A DNA stretch of 64,000 nt from Dermatophilus congolensis (GCA_030538115.1 JAUNUP010000001.1:124001-188000), one strand, 5' to 3'; shown: positions 1 to 12,490, counted from the first letter of the stretch. Notes: a model not told the origin generated them from the sequence alone. Made by a program: numbers and translations.

Positions 1-252
1 CCAGCCCGCGGACGCGTGCCGTGACCTTGGCTCCTGTGTGTCCTGGCCCGTTCGAGCGACCGACCCCGAGGCTCCGGCCAGGGCTTTTCCGACTGCGGCT
101 ACTGCGCTTCTTCGTCATGGGGGAACTCTCGCGGTACCCGCCGAGGCGCCGCACGCGCCATCCACAGAAGTCTTCACATGTGCAGCAGAAGGGGCGGGGT
201 TGTGGAACACCCCGCCCCTTCGTCCACAGTCACAGGCCGTGGACGGCCGAAT
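1..252. other. left-edge region without a recognised gene
   Basis: The open frames here resemble no family I know and look like by-products of high GC. The only clear element is the hairpin at 188-221. If a gene ends here from outside the window, I cannot recognise its tail. Confidence 0.4.
188..221 (-). terminator. hairpin terminator after the EcsC-like gene
   Basis: A perfect 13-bp GC-rich inverted repeat (188-200 with 209-221) with an 8-nt loop lies 32 nt past the stop codon of the minus-strand EcsC-like gene. There is no U-run, as is common for actinobacterial intrinsic terminators. Confidence 0.65.
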
Positions 253-993
253 TCAGTTCTCCCCGAGCGCCTTCTCTTCGTGTGCCTTCGCCTCGATCTC
301 GCCCGCAATCGCGGCGGGGAACTCGTCGCGGACATGCCGGGCGATGCGGGTGAGGTAGAAGCCGTCGAAGGTGGCGCCCACCAGGCCACCGACCAGGGGC
401 ACGGCCCGGCCGAGACGACCGAGGGTCTTGCCGCTCAACTGCGTGAGGAGGCGGAAGCCCACTCCCTTGTTGATCGCCATGACCGCGGTGCTCGGCAGAC
501 GCTTCGTGGCGACGTTGGCCAACGGACCAGACGCGCCGGCTCCGGCCTTGGCGAGGATGTCGTCGGCGTCGGAGCCGACCAGCGAGAGCAGAATCGCCGA
601 ACGCACTGCCGGGTCGTCGATGTCGAAACCGCGCACCTTGGCGATCGCAGCGGCCATACGAGTGGCGAGAACGTAGAAACCGGCAACGTTCGCCGGTAGC
701 GCGACGACCATGAGCGCGAAACCGCCGAGACCGGTGACGAAACCGCTGGTGGCGGCCAGACGCGTGTGCTGGGCGACGATGTCGTCGATCACGCGCTCGG
801 GGTCGGAGCGGCGGCGCTGAGCTGCCGCGGCGATCTCGTGCGCGGAGTCGAACTTGCCGCTGCCGTCGAACCCGATGGAGAGCAGCTTCTCCACCAGAAC
901 GGACGCGCGCTGAGCCATCGCGCCGTCCGGCTCCTCGCGCGGCCCGGTGTTCTGGTCTGCGTTGCGGTCACCGAGCAGGTCGAACAATCCCAC
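253..993 (-). CDS. EcsC family protein
   Basis: A 246-residue protein resembling the EcsC family, a widespread membrane-associated family of uncertain function named after the Bacillus ecs locus. What I see is a charged N-terminus, a helical segment, a hydrophobic Gly/Ala-rich stretch near residues 85-110 that could insert in the membrane, and a second hydrophobic Gly-rich stretch near 195-210 (VPLVGGLVGATFDG). The DGFYLTRIARHVRDEF tail near the C-terminus fits the family. The start is GTG with a good ribosome site (AAGGAG) on its 5' side. It stands alone, downstream of hrpA on the same strand with about 100 nt between. Family assignment is fairly secure; molecular function is unknown. Confidence 0.75.
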   Translation of the reverse strand: MGLFDLLGDRNADQNTGPREEPDGAMAQRASVLVEKLLSIGFDGSGKFDSAHEIAAAAQRRRSDPERVIDDIVAQHTRLAATSGFVTGLGGFALMVVALPANVAGFYVLATRMAAAIAKVRGFDIDDPAVRSAILLSLVGSDADDILAKAGAGASGPLANVATKRLPSTAVMAINKGVGFRLLTQLSGKTLGRLGRAVPLVGGLVGATFDGFYLTRIARHVRDEFPAAIAGEIEAKAHEEKALGEN

Positions 994-1095
994 CAGAGGA
1001 CTCCTTCATGGATGTGATGGCGGAGGGGCCTTGACCGGGCGCACGCCCGACTCGGACCCCCGAGCGCACGGGCGCTCAATCGTGACACAACCCGT

Positions 1096-5271
<4,176 letters not shown>

Positions 5272-5465
5272 GCCGACCAGGATAGACGCGCCCGGCGTGA
5301 CCCGTCGCTGCGCAACGTGCGCGGCGGATGCAGGCATCCCACGCGCCGGGGTCTACTGTGGTCGGCGATCCGCACGCCGGTTTCCGCCCGGCGACACATG
5401 CACCGGCTCCTTCCGGCGTGCGCCACGAGCACGCAGTGATCCTGCACGACCGCGAAGGAGACCCC

Positions 5466-6863
5466 ATGCCCGCATTCGGGTGGACCGTGCACGGTGACGG
5501 CACACACATCGGCCCTGGCGACGTCGTCGCACCCCACGAGCGTCTCAACTGGTTCGCCACCATCGGTATCGGTGCCCAGCACGTCGTCGCGATGTTTGGC
5601 GCGACCTTCCTCGTGCCCCTCATCACCGGGTTCCCGCCGTCGACCACACTCTTCTTCTCGGCCATCGGCACGCTGCTCTTCCTCGTCATCACCGGCGGGA
5701 AGCTGCCCAGCTACCTGGGCAGCAGCTTCGCCCTCATCGCCCCGATCACGGCCGCCACCGCCTCCCACGGGATGGGCTCCGCGCTCGGAGGCGTGGTGGC
5801 GGTCGGCGCGATGTTGGCCCTCGTCGGCGTGATCGTGCACGTCGCCGGTGCCAAGTGGATCGACGTCGTCATGCCGCCGATCGTCACCGGCACGATCGTT
5901 GCCCTCATCGGCTTCAACCTCGCGCCCGCGGCCTGGAACAACTTCCAGGAAGCCCCGGTCACGGCGTCGGTCACCGTCGCCGCGATCGTCCTCATCACGG
6001 TGCTGTTCCGGGGCCTTATCGGTCGCCTCTCGATCCTGCTCGGCGTGCTCGTCGGCTACGGCGTCGCGATCGGGCGCGGCGAAGTCGACTTCACCCGGAT
6101 GAACGAAGCACCCTGGCTCGGCTTGCCCCACTTCCAGACGCCCACCTGGGAGCCGTCCGTTCTCGCAATGTTCCTGCCCGTGGTCATCGTGCTCATCGCC
6201 GAGAACATCGGTCACGTGAAGTCGGTGTCCGCGATGACGGGTCAAGACCTCGATCCGATCACCGGCCGCGCCCTCTTCGCCGACGGCGTCGCGACGATGC
6301 TCGCCGGTGGCGGCGGTGGCTCCGGTACGACGACGTACGCCGAGAACATCGGCGTCATGGCGGCCACGCGCGTCTACTCCACGGCCGCGTACCTCGTAGC
6401 GGGGCTCTTCGCCTTCGCGCTGTCGATGATCCCGAAGTTCGGCGAGCTCATCGCCACGATCCCGCCCGGCGTGCTGGGCGGAGCGGCGACGGTGCTCTAC
6501 GGCATGATCGGCATGCTCGGCGTGCGCATCTGGGTGCAGAACCGCGTCGACTTCTCCGACCCGGTCAACCTCAACACCGCCGCCGTGGCGCTCGTCATCG
6601 GCATCGCGAACTTCGAGTGGATGATCGGCGGCCTCAGCTTCAACGGCATCGCCCTCGGCACCGCCGCCGCCCTCGTCATCTACCACGTGATGCGCAGCAT
6701 CGCCCGCGCCCGGGGCACGTCGTTCGAGGCCGCCTCCCCCGCCTCCGCCCCAGCCGGAGACGAACTGCTGCGCCTCGATCCGCAGGAGGGCCAGCACTGG
6801 TCGACGGCCAGGCGCTGGACCGCCGACACGCCCCAGGACGAAAGCGACTCGACGCGGCGATAG
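5466..6863 (+). CDS. uracil/xanthine permease, NCS2 family
   Basis: A 465-residue integral membrane nucleobase transporter of the NCS2 (UraA/PyrP/XanQ) family, importing a nucleobase by cation symport. Seen: about 12-14 hydrophobic segments, the early motif GIGAQHVVAMFGATFLVP, and the substrate-site region around AENIGHVKSVSAMTG with GGGGGSGTTTYAENIGV, where the conserved acidic and Asn residues of uracil permeases sit. The frame is open further upstream, but ATG at 5466 has a strong site (GAAGGAG, 5 nt before) and leaves a normal-length N-terminus. The C-terminal tail is hydrophilic. Uracil is the likeliest substrate from the TTTYAENIG signature; xanthine or uric acid cannot be excluded. No pyrimidine gene is adjacent. 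Confidence 0.87.
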   Translation: MPAFGWTVHGDGTHIGPGDVVAPHERLNWFATIGIGAQHVVAMFGATFLVPLITGFPPSTTLFFSAIGTLLFLVITGGKLPSYLGSSFALIAPITAATASHGMGSALGGVVAVGAMLALVGVIVHVAGAKWIDVVMPPIVTGTIVALIGFNLAPAAWNNFQEAPVTASVTVAAIVLITVLFRGLIGRLSILLGVLVGYGVAIGRGEVDFTRMNEAPWLGLPHFQTPTWEPSVLAMFLPVVIVLIAENIGHVKSVSAMTGQDLDPITGRALFADGVATMLAGGGGGSGTTTYAENIGVMAATRVYSTAAYLVAGLFAFALSMIPKFGELIATIPPGVLGGAATVLYGMIGMLGVRIWVQNRVDFSDPVNLNTAAVALVIGIANFEWMIGGLSFNGIALGTAAALVIYHVMRSIARARGTSFEAASPASAPAGDELLRLDPQEGQHWSTARRWTADTPQDESDSTRR

Positions 6864-6902
6864 CCTGCTGGCATAGCCGATCCGCGAACGAACGGAGCAG
6901 CC

Positions 6903-7223
6903 GTGATCCTCATCAACGTGAAGTTCAAGATCAAACCCGAGTACGCCGACCAGTGGCCCGAGCTGTGCCGTCCGTTCACGGAGGCGACCCGCGCCGAGCC
7001 GGGCAACCTCTGGTTCGACTGGTCGCGCAGCCTCGACGACCCCAACGAATACGTGCTCATCGAGGCCTTCACCGACGAGGGCGCCGGCCCACACGTCAAC
7101 TCCGATCACTTCAAGGCGATGCAGGGCGAGTTTCCGCAATACCTGCAGGCCACGCCACTGATCATCAGCAAGCAGATCGACTCCGACGGCTGGGCCCCGA
7201 TGGGTGAGATCACCGTCGAGTAG
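6903..7223 (+). CDS. ABM-domain protein, putative quinol monooxygenase type
   Basis: A 106-residue single-domain protein of the dimeric alpha/beta-barrel (antibiotic biosynthesis monooxygenase, ABM; YgiN-like) fold. The pattern K-x-K-P-E-Y...F...TRAEPGNLWFDWSRS-LDDPNEYVLIEAF matches short ABM proteins; members include cofactor-free quinol monooxygenases and many of unknown role. The start is GTG; a second start is not needed for length. It lies 39 nt after the permease on the same strand and may be cotranscribed with it. A very strong hairpin follows 12 nt after its stop. Its last 118 bp overlap the convergent lipoprotein gene. The fold is secure, the substrate is not. Confidence 0.8.
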   Translation: MILINVKFKIKPEYADQWPELCRPFTEATRAEPGNLWFDWSRSLDDPNEYVLIEAFTDEGAGPHVNSDHFKAMQGEFPQYLQATPLIISKQIDSDGWAPMGEITVE

Positions 7224-8476
7224 CCGACCAGGCCCCGTGGGGTGTCGCCGGGCGAGCCGGCGGCACCCCACGCTTCTTTGAGCGTCTGCCAATGCCCCTC
7301 GCCCATGAGCGAGACCGGCGTGACATGCGTGTTGCGGTTGCCTCTCGTGGAGGCGCAGCGCACTGACTCGCCGAACGCCTCCGGTGACAATACAGAGCTC
7401 TGTTCACCGTCACCGGAACTCTCGCGCCCCATGTCGACGACGTCACCGTCCGGGGAGTTCGCGCCCGCCCACAGCCCGACCGAGGTCGTCACTTTGGCCG
7501 CCGAGTCGGCAGGGAGCCCATCGTCGAGTCCGTCCACGAGTTCGCAGGTCGCCGCCGCCTCGCGGTCGGTCAGCCCGACGTAGGCCCAGACGGTGAGCCG
7601 GTCGACCTCCGGGAGCAGCAGTTCGTAGTCGTGACCCGAGTCCGGGCGGCCCTTCGCGGGGGCGTCCCAATCGATCCGCGCATCCATCTCGATCTGCACG
7701 CCGTGTGTGCGGGCGCTGTCGGCGCAGCGGGACACGAGGTCGGCGATCACCTGGGAACGCCACCGCTGCACCTCCTCGGCGTCGTTGTCGGGGGCGCCCG
7801 AGTCGTCGCGAGGCCAGTCGTCGCGCCCGGTCATCTGTGTGAACAGCTCGAGGTCGTCCTCGCCGAAGCTCTCCTGGAGGATGAGCTCGGTGAGCGCGAT
7901 GCGGTCGGGTGTGTACCGCTGCGCCGTCTGCTCACACAACGCGACGAGGTTCTGCCCCGCCGGTCCGGTGGCCCACGACGTGGCGCTCGGAAACTCGGTC
8001 GAGCGGCTTCCGTCGCTCATCACCGCGCCCTGTGCAGGGTCGGTCTCGATGAGACGCGGAGCCAGCGCGTCGATGGCGAGCGTGAGCGAACGTCGCTGCC
8101 CGGCCTCGCCCGGCGCGAGGCCGTCGATGGCCTCCTTCACGAAGTCATGGCCCCGTCTCTCGTCGTCGTCGGCGACCTGCCCCGCCCAGGTGTCCCGGCG
8201 CTCAGGCCACGGAAAGGCGACCCACTCCGGCCGCCCGACCGCGATCGACACGCCGTTCGCGCCCACGTCGTCGAGCTGCGTCGACAGGCGCTTCCAGTCG
8301 CGGTTCTCGGAGACGACATCCTCGAAACCGACCCCGACCATCCGTACGACGGACGTGTCGTAGACCGGCTGCGGGTCTCGACCGCTACACGCCGACACCG
8401 ACACGAGCATGAACAGGGCCATGAGCCCCGCCGCCATCGCCGTCATGGGCTTCATTCTTCGCGGTGCCGTAGTCAA
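7106..8476 (-). CDS. putative lipoprotein with a glycosyl-hydrolase-like (TIM-barrel) domain
   Basis: A 456-residue exported lipoprotein. After a basic N-terminus and hydrophobic run comes a lipobox (VSAC, Cys30 from the TTG start). The mature part has segments typical of GHL/family-10-like TIM barrels: a stretch ending ALTELILQESFGEDDLELF, then W-R-S-x-V-I-A-D-L, then IEMDARIDWD, and DRLTVWAYVGLTDREA. Catalytic residues cannot be fixed without alignment. By position, as last gene after a PgaC-like synthase, it recalls the hydrolase half of PgaB, acting on the exported polymer outside the membrane; this is inference. The start could be TTG 8476 (AGGTG upstream) or ATG 8455. Oddities: it overlaps the upstream GT2 gene by 70-90 bp, reads through the ABM terminator hairpin and runs 118 bp antisense into that gene. 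Confidence 0.7.
   Translation of the reverse strand: MTTAPRRMKPMTAMAAGLMALFMLVSVSACSGRDPQPVYDTSVVRMVGVGFEDVVSENRDWKRLSTQLDDVGANGVSIAVGRPEWVAFPWPERRDTWAGQVADDDERRGHDFVKEAIDGLAPGEAGQRRSLTLAIDALAPRLIETDPAQGAVMSDGSRSTEFPSATSWATGPAGQNLVALCEQTAQRYTPDRIALTELILQESFGEDDLELFTQMTGRDDWPRDDSGAPDNDAEEVQRWRSQVIADLVSRCADSARTHGVQIEMDARIDWDAPAKGRPDSGHDYELLLPEVDRLTVWAYVGLTDREAAATCELVDGLDDGLPADSAAKVTTSVGLWAGANSPDGDVVDMGRESSGDGEQSSVLSPEAFGESVRCASTRGNRNTHVTPVSLMGEGHWQTLKEAWGAAGSPGDTPRGLVGYSTVISPIGAQPSESICLLMISGVACRYCGNSPCIALK
7236..7272 (+). terminator. strong hairpin terminator after the ABM gene
   Basis: A 16-bp stem with one G-T wobble (7236-7251 with 7257-7272) and a 5-nt loop, followed by a T-rich stretch (CTTCTTTG). 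It terminates the permease-ABM unit, yet it lies inside the reading frame of the opposing lipoprotein gene. Confidence 0.75.
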
Positions 8477-9704
8477 CTGTGATCACACCTGTCCGTTCGA
8501 GTTTGTTCCAGGCCGACGGGGTTCGGCGTGCGATCAGCCACACGGCCTTGACCATCGTCAGCGACATGAGCAGGGCGTAGACCGGCCAGAACGGCGTGGT
8601 CCACGCGTGCCGTAGATCCTTCGGGGCGCCGTCCAGGAGGATCGCGACCACCGACAACAGCAGTGACAGCGCCAGCCCGGAGGCGATGAGCACGCCCACC
8701 GCATCCGGCGTCACCCAGCGCCGACCGGTCGACGCCGACACGGCCGCCACGACCAGCGCGCCTGCCTGGAAGACAGGCAGAAGCACCATCGTCGTCACGC
8801 AGAAGAGCAGATAGGCGCCGAACGTGCCGTACCGGAGGTTGCCGATCGCGCCGGCGTGATGGCCCAGCGACTGCAAGAGCCCTCGGGCCCAGCGCACCCG
8901 CTGTTTCCATAGCCCCCGCAGCGTCGAAGGGGTCTCGGCGTAGACGATCGCCCGGGGCGCGAATGCCACGCCGTAGCCGGCCCGGTGGATGCGCCAGGTG
9001 AGTTCGAGGTCCTCGCCGAGCGTGTCGGTGCGCAGGCCTCCGACCTCCTCGAGAACGCTGCGCCGGAAGGCTCCGTTGTTGCCGGAGACGACCGGCATGC
9101 AGCCCAGCAGCGAGAAGGCCCGCCGCACGAGCCCAGTGCCGACGTGGGCGATGAAGGCAAGAAAGCGGGTGAGCGGGCGATCGACGTTGGAGGGGCGGTC
9201 ATCGCCGCACACCGCTCCGATGCGGGGATGCGAGAACGCCACCAGCGCCGCGGTGATCGAGGCCTCGGTGAACACCCCGTCGGAGTCGACGAACATGACG
9301 ATCTCGCCGCTGCTCGCTGCGAAGCCCGTGTTGAGCGCAGATCCCTTGCCGCCGTTGGGCTTACGGATAGCCGATGCCCGCGGATCCTCCGCAGCGAGCG
9401 CCTCCATGAGGTCGGCCGTGTTGTCGGTCGATCCGTCGTCGACGAGGATCACTTCGATATTGCGGTACGGGTTGGCCAGGATCGACCGCACCGCTGCCTC
9501 GATCACCTTGCCCTCGTTGTAGCCGGGCACCACGATGCTGACCAGGGGCTCCTCGACGAACAGCCCGAGTTTCCCACGGCGCAGCCGATGACGCTCACGC
9601 ACTTCGAACGCGACGGCCAGCGGCAGAAACGACAGCAATACCGCCCAAGCGATGAGGTTGAGCAGGCCGAACGCCGCGAGCACGACCTCGAGCGCAATGC
9701 TCAC
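8385..9704 (-). CDS. processive family-2 glycosyltransferase, PgaC/IcaA-like
   Basis: A 439-residue membrane glycosyltransferase. One N-terminal transmembrane helix precedes a GT2 catalytic domain: VSIVVPGYNEGKVI, VDDGSTD, FVDSDG (the metal-binding DxD equivalent), GEDLELTWR (catalytic Asp) and KQRVRWARG (the Q-x-x-R-W product motif). Three to four C-terminal transmembrane segments follow. This arrangement is that of processive beta-glycan synthases such as PgaC/IcaA (poly-N-acetylglucosamine), hyaluronan synthase and cellulose synthase. It would polymerise a UDP-sugar and extrude the chain; the actual sugar is unknown. The start ATG overlaps the stop of the ATP-grasp gene (ATGA), so translation is coupled. 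The C-terminal tail of about 25 residues is hydrophilic and overlaps the next gene. Confidence 0.85.
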   Translation of the reverse strand: MSIALEVVLAAFGLLNLIAWAVLLSFLPLAVAFEVRERHRLRRGKLGLFVEEPLVSIVVPGYNEGKVIEAAVRSILANPYRNIEVILVDDGSTDNTADLMEALAAEDPRASAIRKPNGGKGSALNTGFAASSGEIVMFVDSDGVFTEASITAALVAFSHPRIGAVCGDDRPSNVDRPLTRFLAFIAHVGTGLVRRAFSLLGCMPVVSGNNGAFRRSVLEEVGGLRTDTLGEDLELTWRIHRAGYGVAFAPRAIVYAETPSTLRGLWKQRVRWARGLLQSLGHHAGAIGNLRYGTFGAYLLFCVTTMVLLPVFQAGALVVAAVSASTGRRWVTPDAVGVLIASGLALSLLLSVVAILLDGAPKDLRHAWTTPFWPVYALLMSLTMVKAVWLIARRTPSAWNKLERTGVITVDYGTAKNEAHDGDGGGAHGPVHARVGVGV

Positions 9705-10594
9705 GCAACGGCCTCCGTGCGAGCCCGCGGCAGGTAGTCGTCGAGTACACGGCGCAGGAGCTCGGGGGCGTGCTCGCTGTTGGCCCCGAACCTGGCGTTG
9801 ACCTCGAGCACCAGCGGGTGCCCGTGCTCGTCGCGGCGCACGTCGACGTCGGCGGGGCCGACCACGCCGAGGGCGACGATGGCGCGCTCGGCGACATCGG
9901 CCACGTCGGGCGCGGCTTCGTTCGCCAGGCGCCGCACGCCTACAGCGTTGCCGGTACGCCCCTCCTTGAGAGCTGTCTTCTCCAGAACGACGACCTCGCT
10001 CGCCGACGCGCCCTCGTGCGGGGAGCGGTAGACCTGAACCGCGTACTCATCGCCGCCTGCGAAGCCCTGCACGATGCACGACAGGTCGCCGGCAGCCGAC
10101 AGGTCGACCAGGTCGTCGACCACGACGACTCCGCGCCCGCCGCGGGAGAACCGTGGCTTCACCACGAGGGGCGCCGGCGGCAGATCGCCGCCGGCGGCGT
10201 CGCTCCAGGCCGCCGTCCACGGAGTCGGTACGCCCGCGCGGCGTAGGGCGGACATCGTGAGCAGCTTGTCCTGCGCCAACCCGACGGCGCCGGCTCCGGA
10301 GATCACCACCGGAACGTCGAACAGCGGCGCCGCCGCGGCCATGTGCGGCAGCTCCTCCTGCACGCTGGAGATCACCAGATCGACATGCTCCTGCCTTGCG
10401 AGGCGCGACACCACGGGCAGAAAGTCTGGCGCGTCGGCCCGAGGAACGACCACGGTCCGGTCGAACAGGGCCGCCACGTCGGGGTCGAGCTCCACCATGT
10501 CCACGCCGACCAGGCGAAGCCCCGAACCCTGCAACTGCCTGCCGAGGGCTTTACCTGCGGGGCCGCCGGCCCCCGTCAGCAACAACGTCGTCAT
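9701..10594 (-). CDS. ATP-grasp domain enzyme of the surface polysaccharide operon
   Basis: A 297-residue cytoplasmic protein. The first third is a Rossmann-like preATP-grasp domain (LLLTGAGGPAGKALGR). It is followed by an ATP-grasp fold: a P-loop-like PLVVKPRFSRGGRGV with the ATP-binding Lys, the segment IVQGFAGGDEYAVQVYR, and the metal-binding LVLEVNARFGANSEH (Glu and Asn ligands). It resembles the ATP-grasp group found in carbamoyl-phosphate-synthase-like small ligases. These join a carboxylate to an amine or other nucleophile with ATP. Placed between a deacetylase and a glycan synthase, it could attach an acyl or amino-acid group to a free sugar amine, but this is inference. An upstream in-frame start exists; ATG 10594 is preferred because it leaves a 16-nt gap after the PIG-L stop and begins exactly at the Rossmann strand. 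Confidence 0.75.
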   Translation of the reverse strand: MTTLLLTGAGGPAGKALGRQLQGSGLRLVGVDMVELDPDVAALFDRTVVVPRADAPDFLPVVSRLARQEHVDLVISSVQEELPHMAAAAPLFDVPVVISGAGAVGLAQDKLLTMSALRRAGVPTPWTAAWSDAAGGDLPPAPLVVKPRFSRGGRGVVVVDDLVDLSAAGDLSCIVQGFAGGDEYAVQVYRSPHEGASASEVVVLEKTALKEGRTGNAVGVRRLANEAAPDVADVAERAIVALGVVGPADVDVRRDEHGHPLVLEVNARFGANSEHAPELLRRVLDDYLPRARTEAVA

Positions 10595-10610
10595 CGTCTC
10601 GTCTTTCTGC

Positions 10611-11525
10611 TCAGAAGATGCCCGCGGTATCGGGCATGAGCCGAACCGCTTCGAATGCCTCGGCACGCCTGCATTTCACCTGGTGCCCCCGAAAGGCCGC
10701 GGTGCCGGCAAGCACGTCACGCGTCATATACCGTTTGCCACCGGAAATTTGGTCCCGATGCAATGCCACCGCCTCGACTTTCACATCCATGTAGTCCTCG
10801 ACATCGAAGAAGACGGTCGGTGCGAAATCCTTCGTGACCGACGGCGACTCGAAACAGAGAATCGAATGGTGTGACCGACCGGCGCGCAGCGTGGCCAGAT
10901 GTACGGCGTGATGGTCTTGATGTTGGTCGTGCGAAGAATGGGTGAAGATGACGCTCGGCCCGACCCTCACGATCGACGCCTCTATCGCCTTCGTCATCTC
11001 TCTCGATGCCAGGTCGAGATTCGTGTCCGGAAAGTCGTGGACGACCACACTGGCAGCCCCGAGCATGCTGGCGCCCAGCCGGGCTTCGGAGGCGCGGATG
11101 GCTGGATCGCCACCGACTTCACCCCTGCTCATGATGAGCGTGTGTACTTCGTGACCTTCGTCGATGAGCCGCGCGAGTGTTGCGCCGCAAGCGAGTTCGA
11201 GATCGTCCGGGTGGGCGCCGACCGCGAGGATCTTTCGCGGCGAGGCCGTCGAGATCGTCACGAGTTTGAACTGGTGCAGCAGCACGAGAATGAGGAGAAG
11301 CCCGACGAGCACTCCTAGAACGACGAGCCACGGACTGTTGTTGTGAAAAACGAAGATGTCGAACGACGCCGCCAGGGTCATTCCCGTCAGAATGACGACG
11401 ACGACACCGTGCAGAATCCGCCCCCACCGATACCGACGCACGATATGTCGACGAGTACGTGCCGATAAGCTGACCATCAAAAGAGCAGCCGGCATAACGC
11501 ACCAGAATGCATGCCATCCCAACAC
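10611..11525 (-). CDS. membrane-anchored PIG-L family deacetylase
   Basis: A 304-residue protein with two or three N-terminal transmembrane helices (about 1-90), then a PIG-L/LmbE zinc deacetylase domain. Seen: the signature GAHPDDLELACGATLARL (zinc His and Asp, catalytic Asp) at about 107-125, and HSSHDQHQDHHAVH supplying the C-terminal zinc His. PIG-L enzymes remove N-acetyl groups from GlcNAc-containing substrates such as GlcNAc-PI, GlcNAc-inositol and bacillithiol or mycothiol precursors. The membrane anchor and neighbours suggest a lipid-linked or nascent polysaccharide substrate at the inner face. The start is GTG with GAGGGTGAG upstream. It is the first gene of the operon, directly behind a hairpin at 11545-11572. 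Confidence 0.82.
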   Translation of the reverse strand: MLGWHAFWCVMPAALLMVSLSARTRRHIVRRYRWGRILHGVVVVILTGMTLAASFDIFVFHNNSPWLVVLGVLVGLLLILVLLHQFKLVTISTASPRKILAVGAHPDDLELACGATLARLIDEGHEVHTLIMSRGEVGGDPAIRASEARLGASMLGAASVVVHDFPDTNLDLASREMTKAIEASIVRVGPSVIFTHSSHDQHQDHHAVHLATLRAGRSHHSILCFESPSVTKDFAPTVFFDVEDYMDVKVEAVALHRDQISGGKRYMTRDVLAGTAAFRGHQVKCRRAEAFEAVRLMPDTAGIF

Positions 11526-11544
11526 GTCTCACCCTCATTTCAAA

Positions 11545-11572
11545 GGCGCCGGAGAAGCCATTCTCCGGCGCC
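11545..11572 (-). terminator. hairpin just upstream of the PIG-L gene
   Basis: A perfect 12-bp stem (11545-11556 with 11561-11572) and 4-nt loop, followed on the minus strand by TTTGAAAT. It may end transcripts from the GntR-family gene 205 nt upstream. It sits only 19 nt before the PIG-L start, next to its ribosome site, so an attenuator role is also possible. The rest of 11573-11776 shows nothing recognisable. Confidence 0.55.
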
Positions 11573-11776
11573 GTTCATGCATTCACTGGACGCACGTCCA
11601 GGTAGAAGCTATGAGGCATTTGTGAACTTGAGGTGAACGCGGATTGAACGAATGTGCGAATACCCGTCAATGCGCAATGAGAATTCTCTTAGGTGGCGAG
11701 GCTCCACTGGATCGCCGGTCCGCGCCATGTCGTGATCGGCCAGGCTCCGTGTTGCCGAGCGCTGAAATTGCGCTCA

Positions 11777-12460
11777 TCAGGCCGGCTCAAGGCTCTCCCG
11801 AATGGTCGCCTTGGCCTCCAGATACGACGTCCTCAGGATCTGGGCAGCGGAATCGCCGTCGCGGGCGCGCACGGCGCTGACCAACTCGGGCTTGTAGTGC
11901 CAAATGCCGAGTTCACCCTCTCCCGGGCCGGCTGTGGCCCAGGCGACCTTGTAGGGGCGGCACTTGTCCCACAACCCGCGGATGATGCCCACGAGGATCT
12001 CGTTGCCGGATGCCGCGTACAACTCCTCAAGGAGAAGCTCGTCCTGCGCCAGCGCAGCCCCGACATCGCCCGCATCGGCATAACGGCGCAACTCGAGCCA
12101 GTGCTCGTGCATCCGATCGGCCAGCCCGTCGTCTCCCGCGAGGGCACCGAGCCTGGCGCCTTCACCCTCGAGGAGGATTCGGACGTCATATGCGTGCTCC
12201 AACTCGTCGACGTCGAGGCGACGGACGCGAGCGCCCTTGTACGGTTCGGACTCCGCGAGGCCCGATTCGACCAGCCGGCGGATGGCCTCTCGCACCGGCA
12301 TGACGCTGGTGCCCACGGCTTCAGCCAGGTCCCGAACCCGTAGGCGCTGGCCAGGGCGCAGTTCGCCGTCGACGATCCAGCCGTGCAGGGTGTTGAAGAC
12401 CTGGTCGGCGAGGGGCGCGGCCTGGACCGCGGTCGACGAGCTGGGCAGGTTCAGGCTCAC
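11777..12460 (-). CDS. GntR-family (FadR/FCD subgroup) repressor of the imino-acid operon
   Basis: A 227-residue transcription factor. It has an N-terminal winged helix-turn-helix of the GntR type (LADQVFNTLHGWIVDGELRPGQRLRVRDLAEAVGTS..., about 18-85) and a helical FCD ligand domain (about 90-215). The FCD domain carries His/Asp residues that in this family bind metal plus a carboxylate effector. It is divergent from the RidA-led operon, with 116 bp between the two starts. Two GTGATCAC palindromes sit in that gap, one in each predicted promoter, so it probably represses both itself and the operon until an operon substrate or intermediate binds. The start GTG 12460 lies 6 nt after a TAGAGT box, consistent with a leaderless mRNA. 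The effector is unknown. Confidence 0.85.
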   Translation of the reverse strand: MSLNLPSSSTAVQAAPLADQVFNTLHGWIVDGELRPGQRLRVRDLAEAVGTSVMPVREAIRRLVESGLAESEPYKGARVRRLDVDELEHAYDVRILLEGEGARLGALAGDDGLADRMHEHWLELRRYADAGDVGAALAQDELLLEELYAASGNEILVGIIRGLWDKCRPYKVAWATAGPGEGELGIWHYKPELVSAVRARDGDSAAQILRTSYLEAKATIRESLEPA

Positions 12461-12466
12461 GTCACC

Positions 12467-12490
12467 ACTCTACAAGATTCGTGATCACAT
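12467..12490 (-). promoter_or_regulatory. GntR-gene promoter with GTGATCAC operator
   Basis: On the minus strand the box TAGAGT (12472-12467) ends 6 nt before the GTG start. The 8-bp palindrome GTGATCAC (12481-12488) lies where the -35/-10 spacer would be. An identical palindrome occurs in the divergent promoter, which suggests autoregulation. No clear -35 box is visible. Confidence 0.5.

Noticed and set aside
168..230. DnaA-box-like sequences (CATCCACAG, CGTCCACAG) near 170 and 225, and a similar pair near 59090
   Set aside because: Each differs from the usual TTGTCCACA/TTATCCACA and they are few; no origin genes are near.
8479..8488. TGTGATCACA identical to the GntR operator core
   Set aside because: It lies in the GT2/lipoprotein overlap with no promoter-like context; a 10-bp palindrome can occur by chance. 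Not proposed as an operator.
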